Shown here one piece after another: positions 1-10,289 of a stretch of DNA of 64,000 nt. Position 1 is the stretch's first letter. Each line of letters starts with the position of its first letter. A model generated the notes under the pieces. That model saw nothing but the letters and a program-made list of their open reading frames with translations, was not told where the DNA came from and made no database searches. The stretch is from Daphnia carinata (lineage: Eukaryota; Arthropoda; Branchiopoda; Diplostraca; Daphniidae). The position numbers were made by a program, and so were the translations under genes. The stretch spans positions 1,984,001 through 2,048,000 of the forward strand of contig NC_081338.1 of the NCBI RefSeq assembly GCF_022539665.2. The letters run 5' to 3'.

Positions 1-265
1 AATTCGTCACGCCATGCTGCTACTTGCAATTTCTTCAATCTGATGGCTCCCATCTTGTGGTCTTCCACAGCCTTTCTGAGTTGCGTGTTAACTTCGTGTG
101 GGCCGCCTTTCTCTTCCCACGTTTCTTCTTGAGATCGTTTTCGGGAAGTAATGGCCGTTCACTCTTCTGCCGTTCAGGTTTCGATGCGTCTACCATTGGG
201 TTCGGACCGTGTTCCCAAATGTGGCCAATTTCCATATTTTTGGCTTTGGGTGCGGCTTCACTCAT
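1..265 (-). pseudogene. BEL/Pao-type gag, N-terminal start, runs off window
   Basis: The minus-strand frame opens at 265 and is rich in Lys, Arg and Glu. The first frame stops at 35, but from about 125 downward a second frame carries the plausible continuation (acidic/basic helix with an LRKAVEDHK motif) and runs off the window edge, so one frameshift is likely. The position, about 230 bp downstream of a tRNA-type primer binding site and an LTR, is that of a gag start. No domain can be named from sequence alone; the assignment rests on context and on the LTR shared with BEL pieces at 4295-4432. Confidence 0.4.
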
Positions 266-491
266 GACGTAGAAACGTTATTTCCGGCTGATAAAATCAC
301 ACGTTAACGGATGTCGATGATTCACGTAGATACACCGATCTTCTTGTCAGATGGCAAACGCGTGGTGGACAGGTGGGTGCCTTTAGGCTGGCGTAAACGT
401 CTGCCAAAGGTTTACAGGGAGAATACCCGACAATTTTGCAATCAAGCGAGGGTTTTTACTGACGAGGACTGGAAAATGCACATGTTCGGCA

Positions 492-511
492 AATCCCGAG
501 TTTCGGCACCA
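492..511 (-). promoter_or_regulatory. Primer binding site, tRNA-Phe type
   Basis: The minus strand reads TGGTGCCGAAACTCGGGATT. This is the complement of the 3' end of animal tRNA-Phe with one mismatch, by my recollection of the tRNA. It lies two bases downstream of the LTR end at 514, the expected site for minus-strand DNA priming. Confidence 0.7.
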
Positions 512-513
512 TT

Positions 514-881
514 TGTTGCTGACTCCGTGCCGAGTAGCAACAGAGAGAGGATGATGATGAGTGATGATGGATGAAAATGGAGATGAGAGATGATAACAAA
601 CAAACGCTTTATTTCTTTGGATAAACCCTCCATTTGAGTAAGACGGGAACAAAAAAGAAAACTGAGACACAACGAGGTGAAAAATGAGGCTAGGCAGAGA
701 CACGAGTCTGGATTGAAAAAAAAGGTGAGACGAAAAAGGAGACAACTTATCTGGGTGGTTACTTTACTGATACTACCCCTTTCACTAGAAAGGGGTAAAA
801 CGAAAACTTAAAAAAGCACAATGAACGTTTAGGCCCGTGCCCCCTACAGCCCTTCCCGTGAGGGCAGCACCGTAGGTGACA
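514..881 (-). repeat. 5' LTR of a BEL/Pao-like element
   Basis: On the minus strand the repeat begins TGTCACCTACGG and ends AGCAACA directly before the primer site, about 368 bp long, with an AATAAA polyadenylation-type signal in its second half. A shorter plus-strand relative lies at 4295-4432 and shares both ends. ORFs drawn through this stretch (for example 311-574) are LTR or leader sequence, not genes. Confidence 0.65.
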
Positions 882-1117
882 GATTTGTAAAAATTTTTGT
901 CTTTGCCTAACGGCAATTTGCCTTACCCCTTAGCGATGTAAGGACGCGAGCTAATTCATGTCTGGTTTCCATAGAAACGTCTAGTATAGTTTTTTCCGCG
1001 TTTTCCCATATCCTAGCATGAGCCACCTAAAGTACTAAATAACTTAACTAAGTGTTGATAGAGGGCATTTTTTTAAGGGGGGTAGTCGGATTTTTTTGGA
1101 AGATACTGTAGATCTTC

Positions 1118-1560
1118 GTGTTGATTGCGTCGGAAGCGTCTCTGTCAGTGCCGAGATGCTTCCGTTTCAAACGAGGACGTTGGACTCAACAGCACCTCCA
1201 CGTCTTCACGGATGCAAGCTCCAAAGCGTACGGAGCAGTAGCCTATTTCCGCACTGTATTCGAAGATCAGTCCATCAATGTATCTTTGGTTATGTCGAAA
1301 CACACGTTACACCATTAAAGCACCTCACGATTCCATGTTTAGAGTTACCAGCCGCAGTAGAAGGCCTCAACGTCGCCCTCACAATTTGTCGTGAACTAGA
1401 AATCGACTTACGCCAAGTGACGTTCCACTCAAACTCACAAACGGTGTTGCGGTGGATCCATTCCAAAACCTGTCGATTTGAAGTCTTCGTCAATAACCGC
1501 ATCGGAAAAATACCCCAGAACGCGGGTCGTCGACAATGGCGTCATGTTGTTGGAGACTGA
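1118..1560 (+). pseudogene. BEL/Pao pol, RNase H segment
   Basis: Two overlapping frames together cover the RNase H-type region of a BEL/Pao polyprotein. The first has the VFTDASSKAYGAVAYF motif with the catalytic Asp; the second has the LKHLTIPCLELPAA motif and the distal NSQTVLRWI stretch. A frameshift near 1300 separates them, so the protein cannot be made as one chain. Everything 5' of RNase H (reverse transcriptase, protease, gag) is missing here. The segment continues into integrase sequence at 1612. Confidence 0.75.
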
Positions 1561-1611
1561 AACCCAGCGGATCTCTGCATTAAGGGTATTGACCCAAAAG
1601 GTGTCCACGAG

Positions 1612-2208
1612 TTGATCAACTTCCATAAGAGACCTCCATTCCTAAGCTTGGACCCAGCAGAATGGTACACTTGGGAAGAAATTACGGAACCAGAGAAACG
1701 AGACGTGAACGTGATTCAGGTTTTAGCAGTCAAAACGGAAGATGAAAATCATGTCATCGATCGATGTGTCGCACGTTTTTCCAGTTTGTTGAAACTTCAA
1801 CGAATGCTGGCCCGGAGTAAAAGATTTGCCAACAACGCCAGAGCAAAACTACGTGGAGGAAAACTCATAGTCGGAGAGTTAACGGTGGAAGAAATGGTAA
1901 CATCGTTGACAATATGCATCATACGCGCGCAGGAATTGGCCTTTGCTGAAGAATTTTACGCCCTTCGCAAGAATCTGGAATTCCCACTCAAATCAAAACT
2001 TCGCACCTTCAAGCCTTTCTTGGATGAAGTCGGACAGATGCGAATGGGCGGACGTATACTTCAAGCACCGATCGACTATGCAGCTAAGCATCCCATCCTC
2101 CTACCAGCATCTAAACTTTTAACAAAAAGGATAATTTGGGATCACCACGTTAGACACATGCACGTCAAGACCGAAAGATTGCTGACAGACTTACGTTCAC
2201 GCTTTTGA
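1612..2208 (+). pseudogene. BEL/Pao pol, linker and integrase zinc-binding region
   Basis: A 198-residue open frame. The C-terminal third carries the HPILLPASKLLTKRII segment and a following HHVRHMH, which match the His-rich first half of the integrase zinc-binding domain of BEL/Pao elements. The first 120 residues are the variable linker after RNase H, including the usual WYTWEE-type peptide. The frame stops at 2208 before the Cys pair, which appears in another frame at about 2240-2270, so a frameshift breaks the zinc domain. Confidence 0.7.
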
Positions 2209-3078
2209 TACTTTCTGGACGCAAAGTAGTAAAATCTGTGATCAACAACTGCTGGCCTTGCAAGCGCCCGTCGGCGAAACCTAGCCCTCCGTTGATGGCT
2301 TCACCACCAGTCTATCGTTTAATACCCCATCTGCCTGCGTTCACGTACACAGGGATCGACTACTTTGGACCCTTGACTGTATGAGTTGGTGGAAGGGGAA
2401 GAAGACATGAAAAACGATGGGTTAGCCTATTCACGTGCTTGACGACACAAGCAGTTAACCTGGAAGTGGCCAACGGATTCAGTATGGAGGACTTTCTACT
2501 CTGCTTTCTCGTTTTGCCGGCACGCGGAAGATTTGTCTTGCCAGAGTGGACAGATCACGCGTTTTTTTTTGACGTGCGTGCGTGCGAGATTGAGATATAT
2601 TTTTACGGCCGTTAACCCATCTGAGTATGGATCCAGAAGACCCGGATCACTTAACGCCAAATCACTTTCTACACGGGGGAGCTCGGCCGTACTTGCCGCT
2701 ACAGTTAGCCGACGTGGAAGATATGAACGTAACCAACAAGCAGTTTCTGCAAAGTCAAGCCATCCTCCAACATTTTTGGAATACATGGTTACGTGAATAA
2801 GTTCCACACTTAACAGAAAGAAGAAAATGGCAAGAAAATAGGCCTAACGTCACCGTAGGGGATCTGGTGCTGGTAATCGAACCAAATACCTTGCGTTGCG
2901 GCAGTGGCCGATGGGTAAAGTGCTCGAAGTTATTTCAAGCCCTGCGAACAATATTGTTCGAGTAGTGAAAGTAAATCTTACTAACCACCCAAAATCCTGT
3001 ATTCGTCCTGTGACCAAATTATGTATCATGGTTTCGGCAGAGAATCAAGAAGTTTGTGCAAAGGAAGAAAGAAAATGA
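2209..3078 (+). pseudogene. BEL/Pao integrase core and C-terminal DUF5641 remnant
   Basis: No single frame is open. Pieces in successive frames give a GIDYFGPLTV motif (first catalytic Asp, about 2355), an LFTCLTTQAVNLE strand (about 2430), a PNHFLHGG motif (about 2660) and the terminal GDLVLVIEPN / GRWVKC / VRVVKV motifs (2860-2975) of the domain that ends BEL/Pao polyproteins. The stretch holding the second catalytic Asp and the Glu (about 2530-2620) is replaced by unrelated sequence, so the integrase is dead. Confidence 0.7.
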
Positions 3079-3430
3079 ATCTCCAACAGCATAAACGTTC
3101 AACCTCAGTGTTACAAAATGTAAACACTGCTTGTAATGGAGCCCCCTAAAAAAACTCAAACTGTAAAATGTAAGAAGTAAAATCACAATGTCAGCATTCA
3201 AATGTAAACAACGTAGGAAATCGCAACTCAAACTTTGGTGGAGAAGTCACTAAGCTTAACGCCACCTATATTCAAGTTCAAATATAGGGCAAAGGGCAAA
3301 AGTCAGGTCGCTTGCTGTTTAGTACAAAAAAACTGGAAAATGTTTAGCCTACTTTGCTAGCAGACAGCATTCAGTCGACCTTACTTCGCCTAGTGAACGT
3401 GTCCCATGCGAACTCCTACGTACAACGTGA
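3079..3430 (+). other. Non-coding gap between pol and gag pieces
   Basis: An AT-rich stretch with no recognisable coding frame. It lies where an LTR would be expected between a pol end and a following gag start, but I could not find convincing TG...CA ends or a primer site. Confidence 0.4.
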
Positions 3431-3435
3431 TTGCC

Positions 3436-4240
3436 ATGGCAGAATATCCACCTCCATCAGCCGCATCCGTGGAGGAAAAACTTAAAGTGAGCAAGAATAA
3501 AACGGGCTTAACGGGAGCAAGAATGTATGGCTAACCTTAAAGAAATAATTGAAAGGATTTTAAAGGCTAAAAAGGAAGTCGTTGACAAGGTCTACTTGTA
3601 CAAAAGTGCGATCCTTCGTCTCGTCAAGGAACATGACGAGCGTCAACAGGACCTTGTAAACGTGCACGTGCACTTCAAAAATGAGCGAGAGACCCTGATG
3701 AGTGGGTATATCGGGTCTCTTCTGCGCAAGGATCCAGAAAAGGCGACCGAAGCTCCGGTACCCACACCAGTCGCCACCCCAGAACGTCCTACGTACAGTA
3801 TCCTCCAGAAAAAAGAGGCACCCCCCGGTCGCCAAAAATAAAATAATATATTACTAGCGCTAGATGGCATTTAATTTTTGCAACATATAAACAAAAAAAG
3901 CATGCGTTTTTTTTGTTTGTTTGTTTTGACGGCAAAATTCCAGACGGTTTGCCGATTTCCGATGTTTTTTGTAATTTTGCTTCGAGCAAGTGAGGAGTTC
4001 ATGCTCCTCACCAATCAAGATAGACTGGAGCTTCTCTTCGCTCAACGGAGGTGTTTCGGGTGTTTTGTCCCGACCGCCGTCGCCGGACACACCAGGATTT
4101 TGGATTGCCCTCACCCCAGACATTGTACGCTTTGCAACACACAGGAACATCACCAGGTGCTGTGTGGAACAAAGAAAGCGTATAAGGACCATCCAAGCCA
4201 TTCCAAGTTCGTCGATGTTCTCCGCCTCCACGTTTGAAGT
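3436..4240 (+). pseudogene. BEL/Pao-like gag fragments (coiled coil plus zinc knuckle)
   Basis: A start at 3436 gives a short Pro/Lys-rich leader that stops near 3530. The next frame (3527-3841) is a charged helix with heptad-like spacing, typical of the N-terminal part of gag. From about 3960 to 4237 another frame carries RRCFGCF, then HCTLC, HH and C residues in the spacing of the paired zinc knuckles that close BEL/Pao gag. The DUF1759 region expected between them is absent, so this is an internally deleted, frameshifted gag. Confidence 0.6.
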
Positions 4241-4294
4241 CCTTTTTTCTGTTCTTTAGTTTGTTTATTCACCTGTTGTCACGGTGGGTCCCGC

Positions 4295-4432
4295 TGTCAC
4301 CTACGGTGGCAGCCTACTGCGGCTTGGAATACAGCGTGTCTCTTTTTCCACATCATCTCTCCATCTAATCATTTTATCATTCCTCATCCTCATCTCTCTC
4401 TGTTACAAACTCCTGCACGTGAGTCTGTAACA
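4295..4432 (+). repeat. Shortened LTR, same family as 514-881, opposite strand
   Basis: It begins TGTCACCTACGGTGGCAGCC and ends CTGTAACA, with a pyrimidine-rich CATCCTCATCTCTCTCTGTT block shared with the other LTR. At 138 bp it lacks over 200 bp of the middle found in the 368-bp copy. It closes the BEL-like block 1.1-4.4 kb. Confidence 0.55.
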
Positions 4433-5240
4433 AACGGTAATAACCACCAAGGCATAGACCAAAATTGAGATAATTCTTCAAGAAATAAAAATCCTTTTAA
4501 AGATTTTTTAAAATTGATAAATTAAATTAACTAGTCATTATCCTCCTCTATAATTCTATGACGAACGCCATTCGTCGATGCGCTTGATTAGCATTAACAT
4601 CTCCGACAAACGTTTTATTTCAAATTGTTAAAAACATTAAATAACAATTAAAATAGTTGCATTGCCTGTTGCGTAAAAGTTTCAAAAACGAACGGAGAAT
4701 AACGAACACGTTGAAATTTCTGTATTTGGGCCTTGCCTATTAACTTTCAAAGTTCTTCACTCAAGCGCGTCTCGTCACGATCTGCCGTCTCCCTCGTCAC
4801 ATTCAGCCAAAAATAGGGAATTAGGAAACAGAAATATAACCTAGCCCAAGGCTAACAGGAAGGCAAAACGCTCAAGACCTAAGCGTAAGCATTTGGTCAT
4901 TTTGCAACACTCGCTTCCTGTAAAAAAATCTGATCTAATCTCTGGTACGGCGTACAACTATCGTTGGCAAATTAAGGAAAATATAGAGAGGAATTTGAGA
5001 AGAAGAGAAAGAGCAGGTATGGAGGCGAGAGAGACTGCATCGGCCTACATATCAAACATATTAAGTCAAACGTGGTCGTCTAAGTCGTAAAATTCGAAAA
5101 CAATCAGGGAGAGAACACAAAACTAGTGGATACGCCGAATGCAAGCGTACGAACACCTATCTAAAGAGATATCAATGGCTAGCAACGGGATTCGGGAATG
5201 AATCGGCTTGGTTGACGGGATAGTCTTCCTGATCTTGTCG
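4433..5240. other. AT-rich spacer without assignable gene
   Basis: Mostly AT-rich and free of long frames. One small open frame (4893-5090, plus) encodes a basic, Arg/Glu-rich 65-residue peptide with no family I recognise. The 3' LTR of the neighbouring minus-strand Gypsy element would be expected here but I could not delimit it. Confidence 0.4.
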
Positions 5241-5243
5241 TGA

Positions 5244-5930
5244 CTATAAAAGTTCTAACTGGAACGTCCTCTTTGTCTTCGTCTTTGGCCGCCGAGCCTT
5301 TTCCAAGGTCGTTTTCGGATTCGATTCCGTTGACGTCTGTGGCGTCTTCCGCGGATATCGGTTGTTCACTCCGGCTAGACCAGTAGTCGTCAGTTTCTTC
5401 GTCCGGTAGCCAATCTTCTTCATGTCGCGGGAAGTAGCGTCGTAATTGAGAAACATGGGCGTTAAAGTGACGCCAGATCCTTTATGTTCTATGGGGAGGA
5501 AGGTCTTTTCCTTATAGCAAGTTGCTGGCACTCGCTTGCAGATTTGATAGGGTCCAACGAATTTGCCCAGAAACTTTTTTGTCCTTCCAATAGACCGAGG
5601 TTTGCGTTCCACGAGCACTAGGCCACCCAATTCGAAAAGTTGACTGGGGTGTCAGTGGCTGTCGTAGGTGTGTTTGCTTTTCCGTTGTCTCTGGAAGATT
5701 AGGTGGCGCTCGAATTTTCTGCATTTTCTAACCCTCTTACGACGTTCTTCTTGCGCTTCGGCAGAGTCATAGAAACCTGGCTGCTCCACGCTGCGCTGTA
5801 AATGCCATAAGGGTATGCGGTGACTTGTGTTCAAATTCTGGCAGTTAGAAAGCGAACCTAGCGGTTTTCTTGGAGTACCACATGATGCCAACCAATGAGC
5901 TTTGTCCTGGCAAATTTCGACAGCCAATCA
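5244..5930 (-). pseudogene. Gypsy integrase C-terminal domain
   Basis: The frame 5244-5630 carries GLVLVERKPRSIGRTKKFLG and GPYQI, the SH3-like GDLVLV...K...GPY motif that ends Gypsy integrases, followed by a basic Thr/Lys-rich tail. Upstream frames (5652-5927) give the charged helix with AQEERRKRV and SKHTYDSH that precedes it. At least two frameshifts separate these parts. The usual leading Gly-Asp is Gly-Gly here. Confidence 0.75.
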
Positions 5931-6515
5931 TAGCGGACCCGCCAAACGAGGGGGGTGTTGAAATGGAATCAGCAGCCGTAGAACTCCCATCTAGCGGTTT
6001 GTACTTGGAGTAGTCGGATGGCCAAGTCAAGCATGGCCTTCTACAATAACGACCTGTCAGCGCACAATACCTCTTGCGCCAAAAAGTAAATTGTCAGAGG
6101 GACGTAATAGCGCAAATCGAGCTCCATTGGTTATAATTAATACAGAATTGAAATGAGTTGGAAAAAACCAGTGGAAAGTGGAACCTAACGCTGTGCGTGG
6201 CCAGCTTACGTTAGGAAAGGAGGTGAAGAAAAGACTGCGACTGGATTCGAGTTTGGGTCTCCCGCATTGCATTCGGGGGTGCTATCCAATAGACTATTAC
6301 ATTGGTATTAAATCCAGTACCTGGTACGTACTCAACCAAATAGAGGCAAAAGTCAAAGAAATCAAAATGATTCGGAATTGACCTACCCAATAGATGGCTC
6401 TTTATCGTTGCCAGCTCCGCCTACAAAATCGGTGAAATTTTAGCCACAAGTCACCGCATAGCCTTATGGCATTTACAGCACAGCGTGGAGCAACCGGGTT
6501 TCTATGAATCTGTTT
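5764..6515. repeat. Inverted duplication inside the Gypsy integrase region
   Basis: Bases 5764-5850 and the reverse complement of about 6430-6515 match over roughly 80 bp, including the shared core GCTCCACGCTG and TGTAAATGCCATAAGG. Both encode an SVEQPGFY peptide in opposite orientation. The interval between holds no recognisable domain. This suggests a second inverted integrase fragment or a local inverted duplication. Confidence 0.6.
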
Positions 6516-6629
6516 CAGCATCATTGGGTGGCCATGGAAAGTTGACTTCGTGGGGGAGAGCCACTGACAAGTAAAATGTTCCGCAGTAAGAACCACCAAG
6601 CGGACAACGGTGAATGGTGGGCCATACGC

Positions 6630-7150
6630 CTATAGATTATTCACTTCTAAAAATTTAAAAAAAATTAATAAAAATACTAAGAATGGCATGCTTGTGCTTG
6701 AAAGTGTTTTTTCTAAGATCGAAATAAAACTTTTCCAGAAGTTTCGAACATAAGAAATATGTTCCCGTAGTTTTTCGGCTGAAGCCAAAATATGATAGAC
6801 TGGCCTTCTTGCAAAAGTTCTGCGAATGCTGCCGAAGGGAAACGCGGGGGCTTCTATCGCTAATGAACCTTTGGGGAGGTCCATGCTGGAGGAAAACGTT
6901 GCCTTCTAGAAAGGCGACTGCTGCATCGGTACCGGTATCTTTCACTGCTTTTACTTCGACCCAGCGGGTCAAATATCGATACAGACTATTACGTGGTAGT
7001 TTTCATTTTCTGTCTTCTGAAGACGACCTAGATGGTCTACCGCTACCATTTAGAACACGTCTTCAGGTGGAGGTATAGGGAAAAGTTTGCCAACTGGATA
7101 TCCTACGCGAGATTTGAAGGGTTGACAGAACTTACACGTACTCACATCTG
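6630..7150 (-). pseudogene. Gypsy integrase zinc region and catalytic core, truncated
   Basis: On the minus strand a CKFCQPFKS motif (Cys pair, about 7130) is followed by a VVAVDHLG-type motif (first catalytic Asp), then LTRWVEVKAVKD and FISDR (second Asp, about 6855). The frame 6655-6972 then loses homology and runs into Phe/Lys-rich sequence; the catalytic Glu helix is not seen. The core is therefore truncated as well as frameshifted. Confidence 0.7.
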
Positions 7151-7159
7151 CATAATATT

Positions 7160-7640
7160 CGGTCATCCGGATCGGTGAGTTCTTCGACTGCAATGGGGGC
7201 CCGAGATAAAGCATCACCTACGACGTTAGAAGGCCCACTGATATGTTGGATGGTAATAGAGTATTCTTGAAGGGTGATGATCTATCGGGCAAACCGGTCA
7301 TTCAGATATTTCTTTTGCGGCAGCCATCGCAATACTGAGCTGTCCGTTTTAACCGTGAGCGGCCGTCCGTAGCCGTGATGTCGAAGTTTGTTCAACGACC
7401 AAACGAGACCTAGACAGTCTAGTTCGTTGATATGATACTTTTTCCTCGGTTGGTGTGAGGCGCCGATTAATAAACGTCACCGGTTGTAGACCCTTTTCTC
7501 TGACCAACATTAATACGGCTGCAATTCCCTTGATGCTAGCGTCCGTGTACAATTCTATCTTCAGTGCCCTGTCGTCGCTGACCAGAAGGAGGGTTGAGGT
7601 CAGTTTTACCTTTACTTCCATATCGTGACTCTTGGTCCAG
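7160..7640 (-). pseudogene. Gypsy RNase H
   Basis: The minus frame 7349-7621 opens with IELYTDASIKGIAAVLM (catalytic Asp) and FINRRLTPTEEKVSY, the standard Gypsy RNase H start. After a frameshift the chain continues with KTDSSVLRWLPQKK (about 7350-7310) and the VGDALSRAP motif (about 7215) that joins RNase H to integrase. The frame break prevents a complete domain. Confidence 0.75.
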
Positions 7641-7924
7641 TCTCGTTCAACGTCGGCTTCTTTCTTCAGAAGATTGTGGAGAGGCCAGGCGATGGCAGCA
7701 AAATTATGGATAAAGCGACGATAAAAAGCTGCGTCAAGTTGTTAGGCCGAGGAAAGTTGCTCACTGCTTCTACTTTAACAAGTCGGGAATGATCCCCCGT
7801 CTTTCAATACGGTGTCCTTAATACGACACGTTGGGCGTACCGAACGGACATTTGCATACGTTTTACGTTAGGCCGGCGTTGTTGATGGCTAGTAGGACTC
7901 GGTTGAGCCGATCTTTGTGTTCCT

Positions 7925-8509
7925 TTAGGTAACTTCCAAAAACAAGAATATTGCCATATAAACGAGACAATCCGTCCATTTTATTCCGCTTAGTAGGTGA
8001 TCCATGAGGCACTGAAACATGGTCGGGGCGCCACACAACCCAAAAGGAAGACGTAGAAACTTGAAAAACCCGTCTGAGGTAACGAATGCCGTCTTTTCTT
8101 GGTGTTCTTTATCCATTGGGACTTGCCAAAACCCACTCTTCAGGTTTAGGCTCCTGAAGAATCGAGCTCCGCTGAGACGATGCAACACATATTCTATCCT
8201 AGGAAGTATGTAGATGTCATTAATGGTCAGGGCGTTGAGGCGGCGATAATCCACACAAAATCGAATTTCTCCGTTCTTCTTCTTTACCAGGACAACCGAT
8301 GAACTCAATGGGCTATGCGAAAAAGTGGCGGCCCCATCTTCGCGCATTTTCTGCACTTGTTTTTGAAAAATTCTCCTTTCGGCTTCACTCACCCGGTACG
8401 GTGACGAATGTACCGGATTCGCTGTGCTGGTTTCAATTCGATGTTCTATTAGCTTCGTCAGCCCCTGTTTTGGTAAAAAGCATCGCCAGTGTTTCCTGAT
8501 TACGTTCAT
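7925..8509 (-). pseudogene. Gypsy reverse transcriptase, active site lost
   Basis: A 194-residue frame with RT motifs in order: SPLSSSVVLVKKKNG, FCVDYRRLNAL, a first catalytic box reading SLNLKSGFWQVPM where LDLKSGYWQ is usual (Asp replaced by Asn), TAFVTSDGFFKFLRLPFGL and CGAPTMFQ. The catalytic YLDD box reads VYMAI, so both aspartates of the second motif are gone. The thumb region follows in other frames down to about 7650. The frame is long but the enzyme cannot be active. Confidence 0.85.
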
Positions 8510-8519
8510 CAGCTCTCAG

Positions 8520-9113
8520 CTCTTCCCTCAATGCGTTGGCTGAAACGGGTGGGTTCCCCATCATACCTTACCGCATTTCCGCACGGTATAGCCCTCGGAT
8601 TAGGTATGGGATAAACTCGGCATTGGTAAGAAGTATAGCTTGTCGACGACATAACTTCACTTTGTCGAGTGCATGGGCGCATTCGCATTCATCCGGTAGT
8701 TGTTTTCTCCCTGCTACCAGTACCTGCCACTGGCCTTCCGTTAGTTGTACTTCAAAGGAGCCTCGTAGACCGATATTCTAGTCGTCCCACTGAAGAATGT
8801 TTTTTCACTTTCTTCGTGCCAGGTAAGTGCCTTCCCAAACAGTGAGCTCATGGCGGCTCTTCGTTTATCTGCGTCTCCCTAGCTTGCCGCCAGAGCCTTC
8901 CAATTTACCAGCTGTAACGAATCATGGAGTATCTCGTCTTCTGATCCCGAATACTTCTCGTTACCGTAGAGTGTTATCCGGACAACGGCGGCTGGAGCCG
9001 AGATTGGGGCTTGGGTGGAGCCGCAACTGGAACGGCTAAAAGCCGGTTGGACAAGGCCGTCAGCAATTCCTGTTGTTGTTGTACCTGCTGTTGTTGAAGC
9101 TGAAACTGCTACC
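8520..9113 (-). pseudogene. Gypsy gag and protease-linker remnant
   Basis: From 9113 downward a minus frame has a Gln-rich leader (poly-CAA/CAG around 9060-9115), then Pro/Ala-rich sequence, then ITLYGNEKYSGS and a later SLFGKALTWH motif (about 8970-8810), resembling the retrotransposon gag domain that begins with a substrate stretch and ends in an ALxW motif. A stop interrupts it near 8880. Between 8780 and 8520 broken frames give a CRRQAILLTN-type segment that usually joins protease to RT. No protease DTG motif was found. Confidence 0.5.
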
Positions 9114-9170
9114 GTTGTATTTCTGCTGTATATTGTATTTTTCCCTTAAAGTTCAATACAAATAATTCAC
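9113..9170 (+). repeat. 5' LTR remnant (3' end only)
   Basis: A stretch centred on CTTAAAGTTCAATACAAATA matches 21600-21657 nearly base for base, then both diverge. It is the last 58 bp of a 5' LTR, cut off on its left by the minus-strand Gypsy element. Confidence 0.7.
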
Positions 9171-9191
9171 AAATTTAAGTCAGTGTGACCA

Positions 9192-9917
9192 ATGGTGGAA
9201 ATGCAACTTGTTACCCGTTGTAGGAATTGGTGCTGCTTAAAAGATCGTCGATGCAGAAGAAGAGTAATTCACGCTTACCTAGTTGTCCTCGGGATTCAAG
9301 TAGACGATTGCACCCGGTTCGTAACGTGCCCACCGCGCTGTCTGGTAGTGAGACCACAGGCACAAGATTCTGAAATTTCTACGTTAAGAGAAGATTTAGC
9401 GACATCAAGTACAGAGACGATTCGGCAGAGAGGGTTTGAAAATCCTGCACGACAGTTAGAATCAAGTTCTGACTCTGAACAAGATTTAACAGAGCCTACG
9501 CACCCGATTGTTCCTGTGGCAGAGCAACATATTTTTAGACCTCCAAGACAATTGCAAGAAAAAGCTATTGCGACTGTAAGAAAATATTTAAGTCCACTTT
9601 TTTTTCGAGGTAGCCCAACCGAAGACGCTCGTCAGTGGCTAGAGCGCTACGAGATAATTGCTACCCATAACGGTTGGGGTGACGCGGACAAACGAAATAA
9701 TTTTGCTATGTACTTGGATGATGACGCAAGAAATTGGCTCCTGTATGCAAAAGTACCGAACGACTGGCAAGACGTGGCAGCACAACCAGCTATTGGAGAA
9801 GAGCCAGCTAGGCCTGCAGGTCCTGGTCTTCGTTCAATATTTTTGAAAGAATTTCAGCCAAACTCGTACGGTCTTTTTCAAGAATCTGTACCCATGGGGT
9901 GGATGGGCCGGCCCTGA
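9192..9917 (+). CDS. Gypsy gag polyprotein, N-terminal part
   Basis: A 241-residue frame. The first 60 residues are Cys/Arg-rich and may be leader sequence read in frame; a gag start further in is possible. Residues about 145-200 hold FFRGSPTEDARQWLERYE, HNGWGD and LDDDARNWL, the retrotransposon gag (capsid-like) signature. The last 15 residues after KEFQP lose similarity, suggesting a frameshift before 9917. The capsid sequence resumes poorly around 9920-10250, where 10037-10252 is an in-family but frameshifted fragment. Confidence 0.65.
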   Translation: MVEMQLVTRCRNWCCLKDRRCRRRVIHAYLVVLGIQVDDCTRFVTCPPRCLVVRPQAQDSEISTLREDLATSSTETIRQRGFENPARQLESSSDSEQDLTEPTHPIVPVAEQHIFRPPRQLQEKAIATVRKYLSPLFFRGSPTEDARQWLERYEIIATHNGWGDADKRNNFAMYLDDDARNWLLYAKVPNDWQDVAAQPAIGEEPARPAGPGLRSIFLKEFQPNSYGLFQESVPMGWMGRP

Positions 9918-10036
9918 GGTACTACTACGAAATTATTAATCTTTGCAGACTGGTCGATTCGAATATGTCGGAAACCAACCGATTAGAGCACCTTTTTAGA
10001 GGTCGTCGGCCAACACTTTTTAATTAACTTTATCAA

Positions 10037-10252
10037 ATGAAACCACAAGCGTGTGAACAATTTTTGGAATTAGCAAAAACCCATACGGAGGCATCGGTCA
10101 GGTCGGAAGCTAGGGGATGGAGGGATCCGATGGCAGAAATTCAGAAGCCAATTGAGCAAGTCCCAGATCTTTCAGCGGTCTACCCGGACAGCAAGGGCTG
10201 GTTACGCCAGAAGAAAACTAAGGTAGTTCAGAAGACTACATTTTTAATTTGA
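10037..10252 (+). pseudogene. Gypsy gag C-terminal fragment
   Basis: A 71-residue frame, acidic with Glu/Lys-rich stretches, lying between gag and the protease motif at 10311. It begins KPQACEQFLELAKTHTEA, a helix of the kind that closes Gypsy capsid domains. No zinc knuckle is visible, so it was either lost or never present in this family. Confidence 0.4.
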
Positions 10253-10289
10253 GTTCTGCAAGATTCATTAAGGAAAAAATAAAATCCGG

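Larger units (their letters stand above)
5240..9113 (-). mobile_element. Decayed Ty3/Gypsy retrotransposon
   Basis: Read on the minus strand the order is gag (9113 down to 8826), a protease/linker region, reverse transcriptase (8509-7925), RNase H (7640-7160), integrase zinc region and core (7150-6650) and integrase C-terminal domain (5930-5244), the canonical Gypsy order. Every domain is broken by stops or frameshifts. The upstream end stops against a 58-bp remnant of another Gypsy LTR at 9113, so the 5' LTR is gone. Confidence 0.8.

Noticed and set aside
311-745. Open frames on both strands at 311-574 and 383-745
   Set aside because: They lie in an LTR, primer site and leader identified by TG...CA ends and tRNA complementarity; no protein motif.
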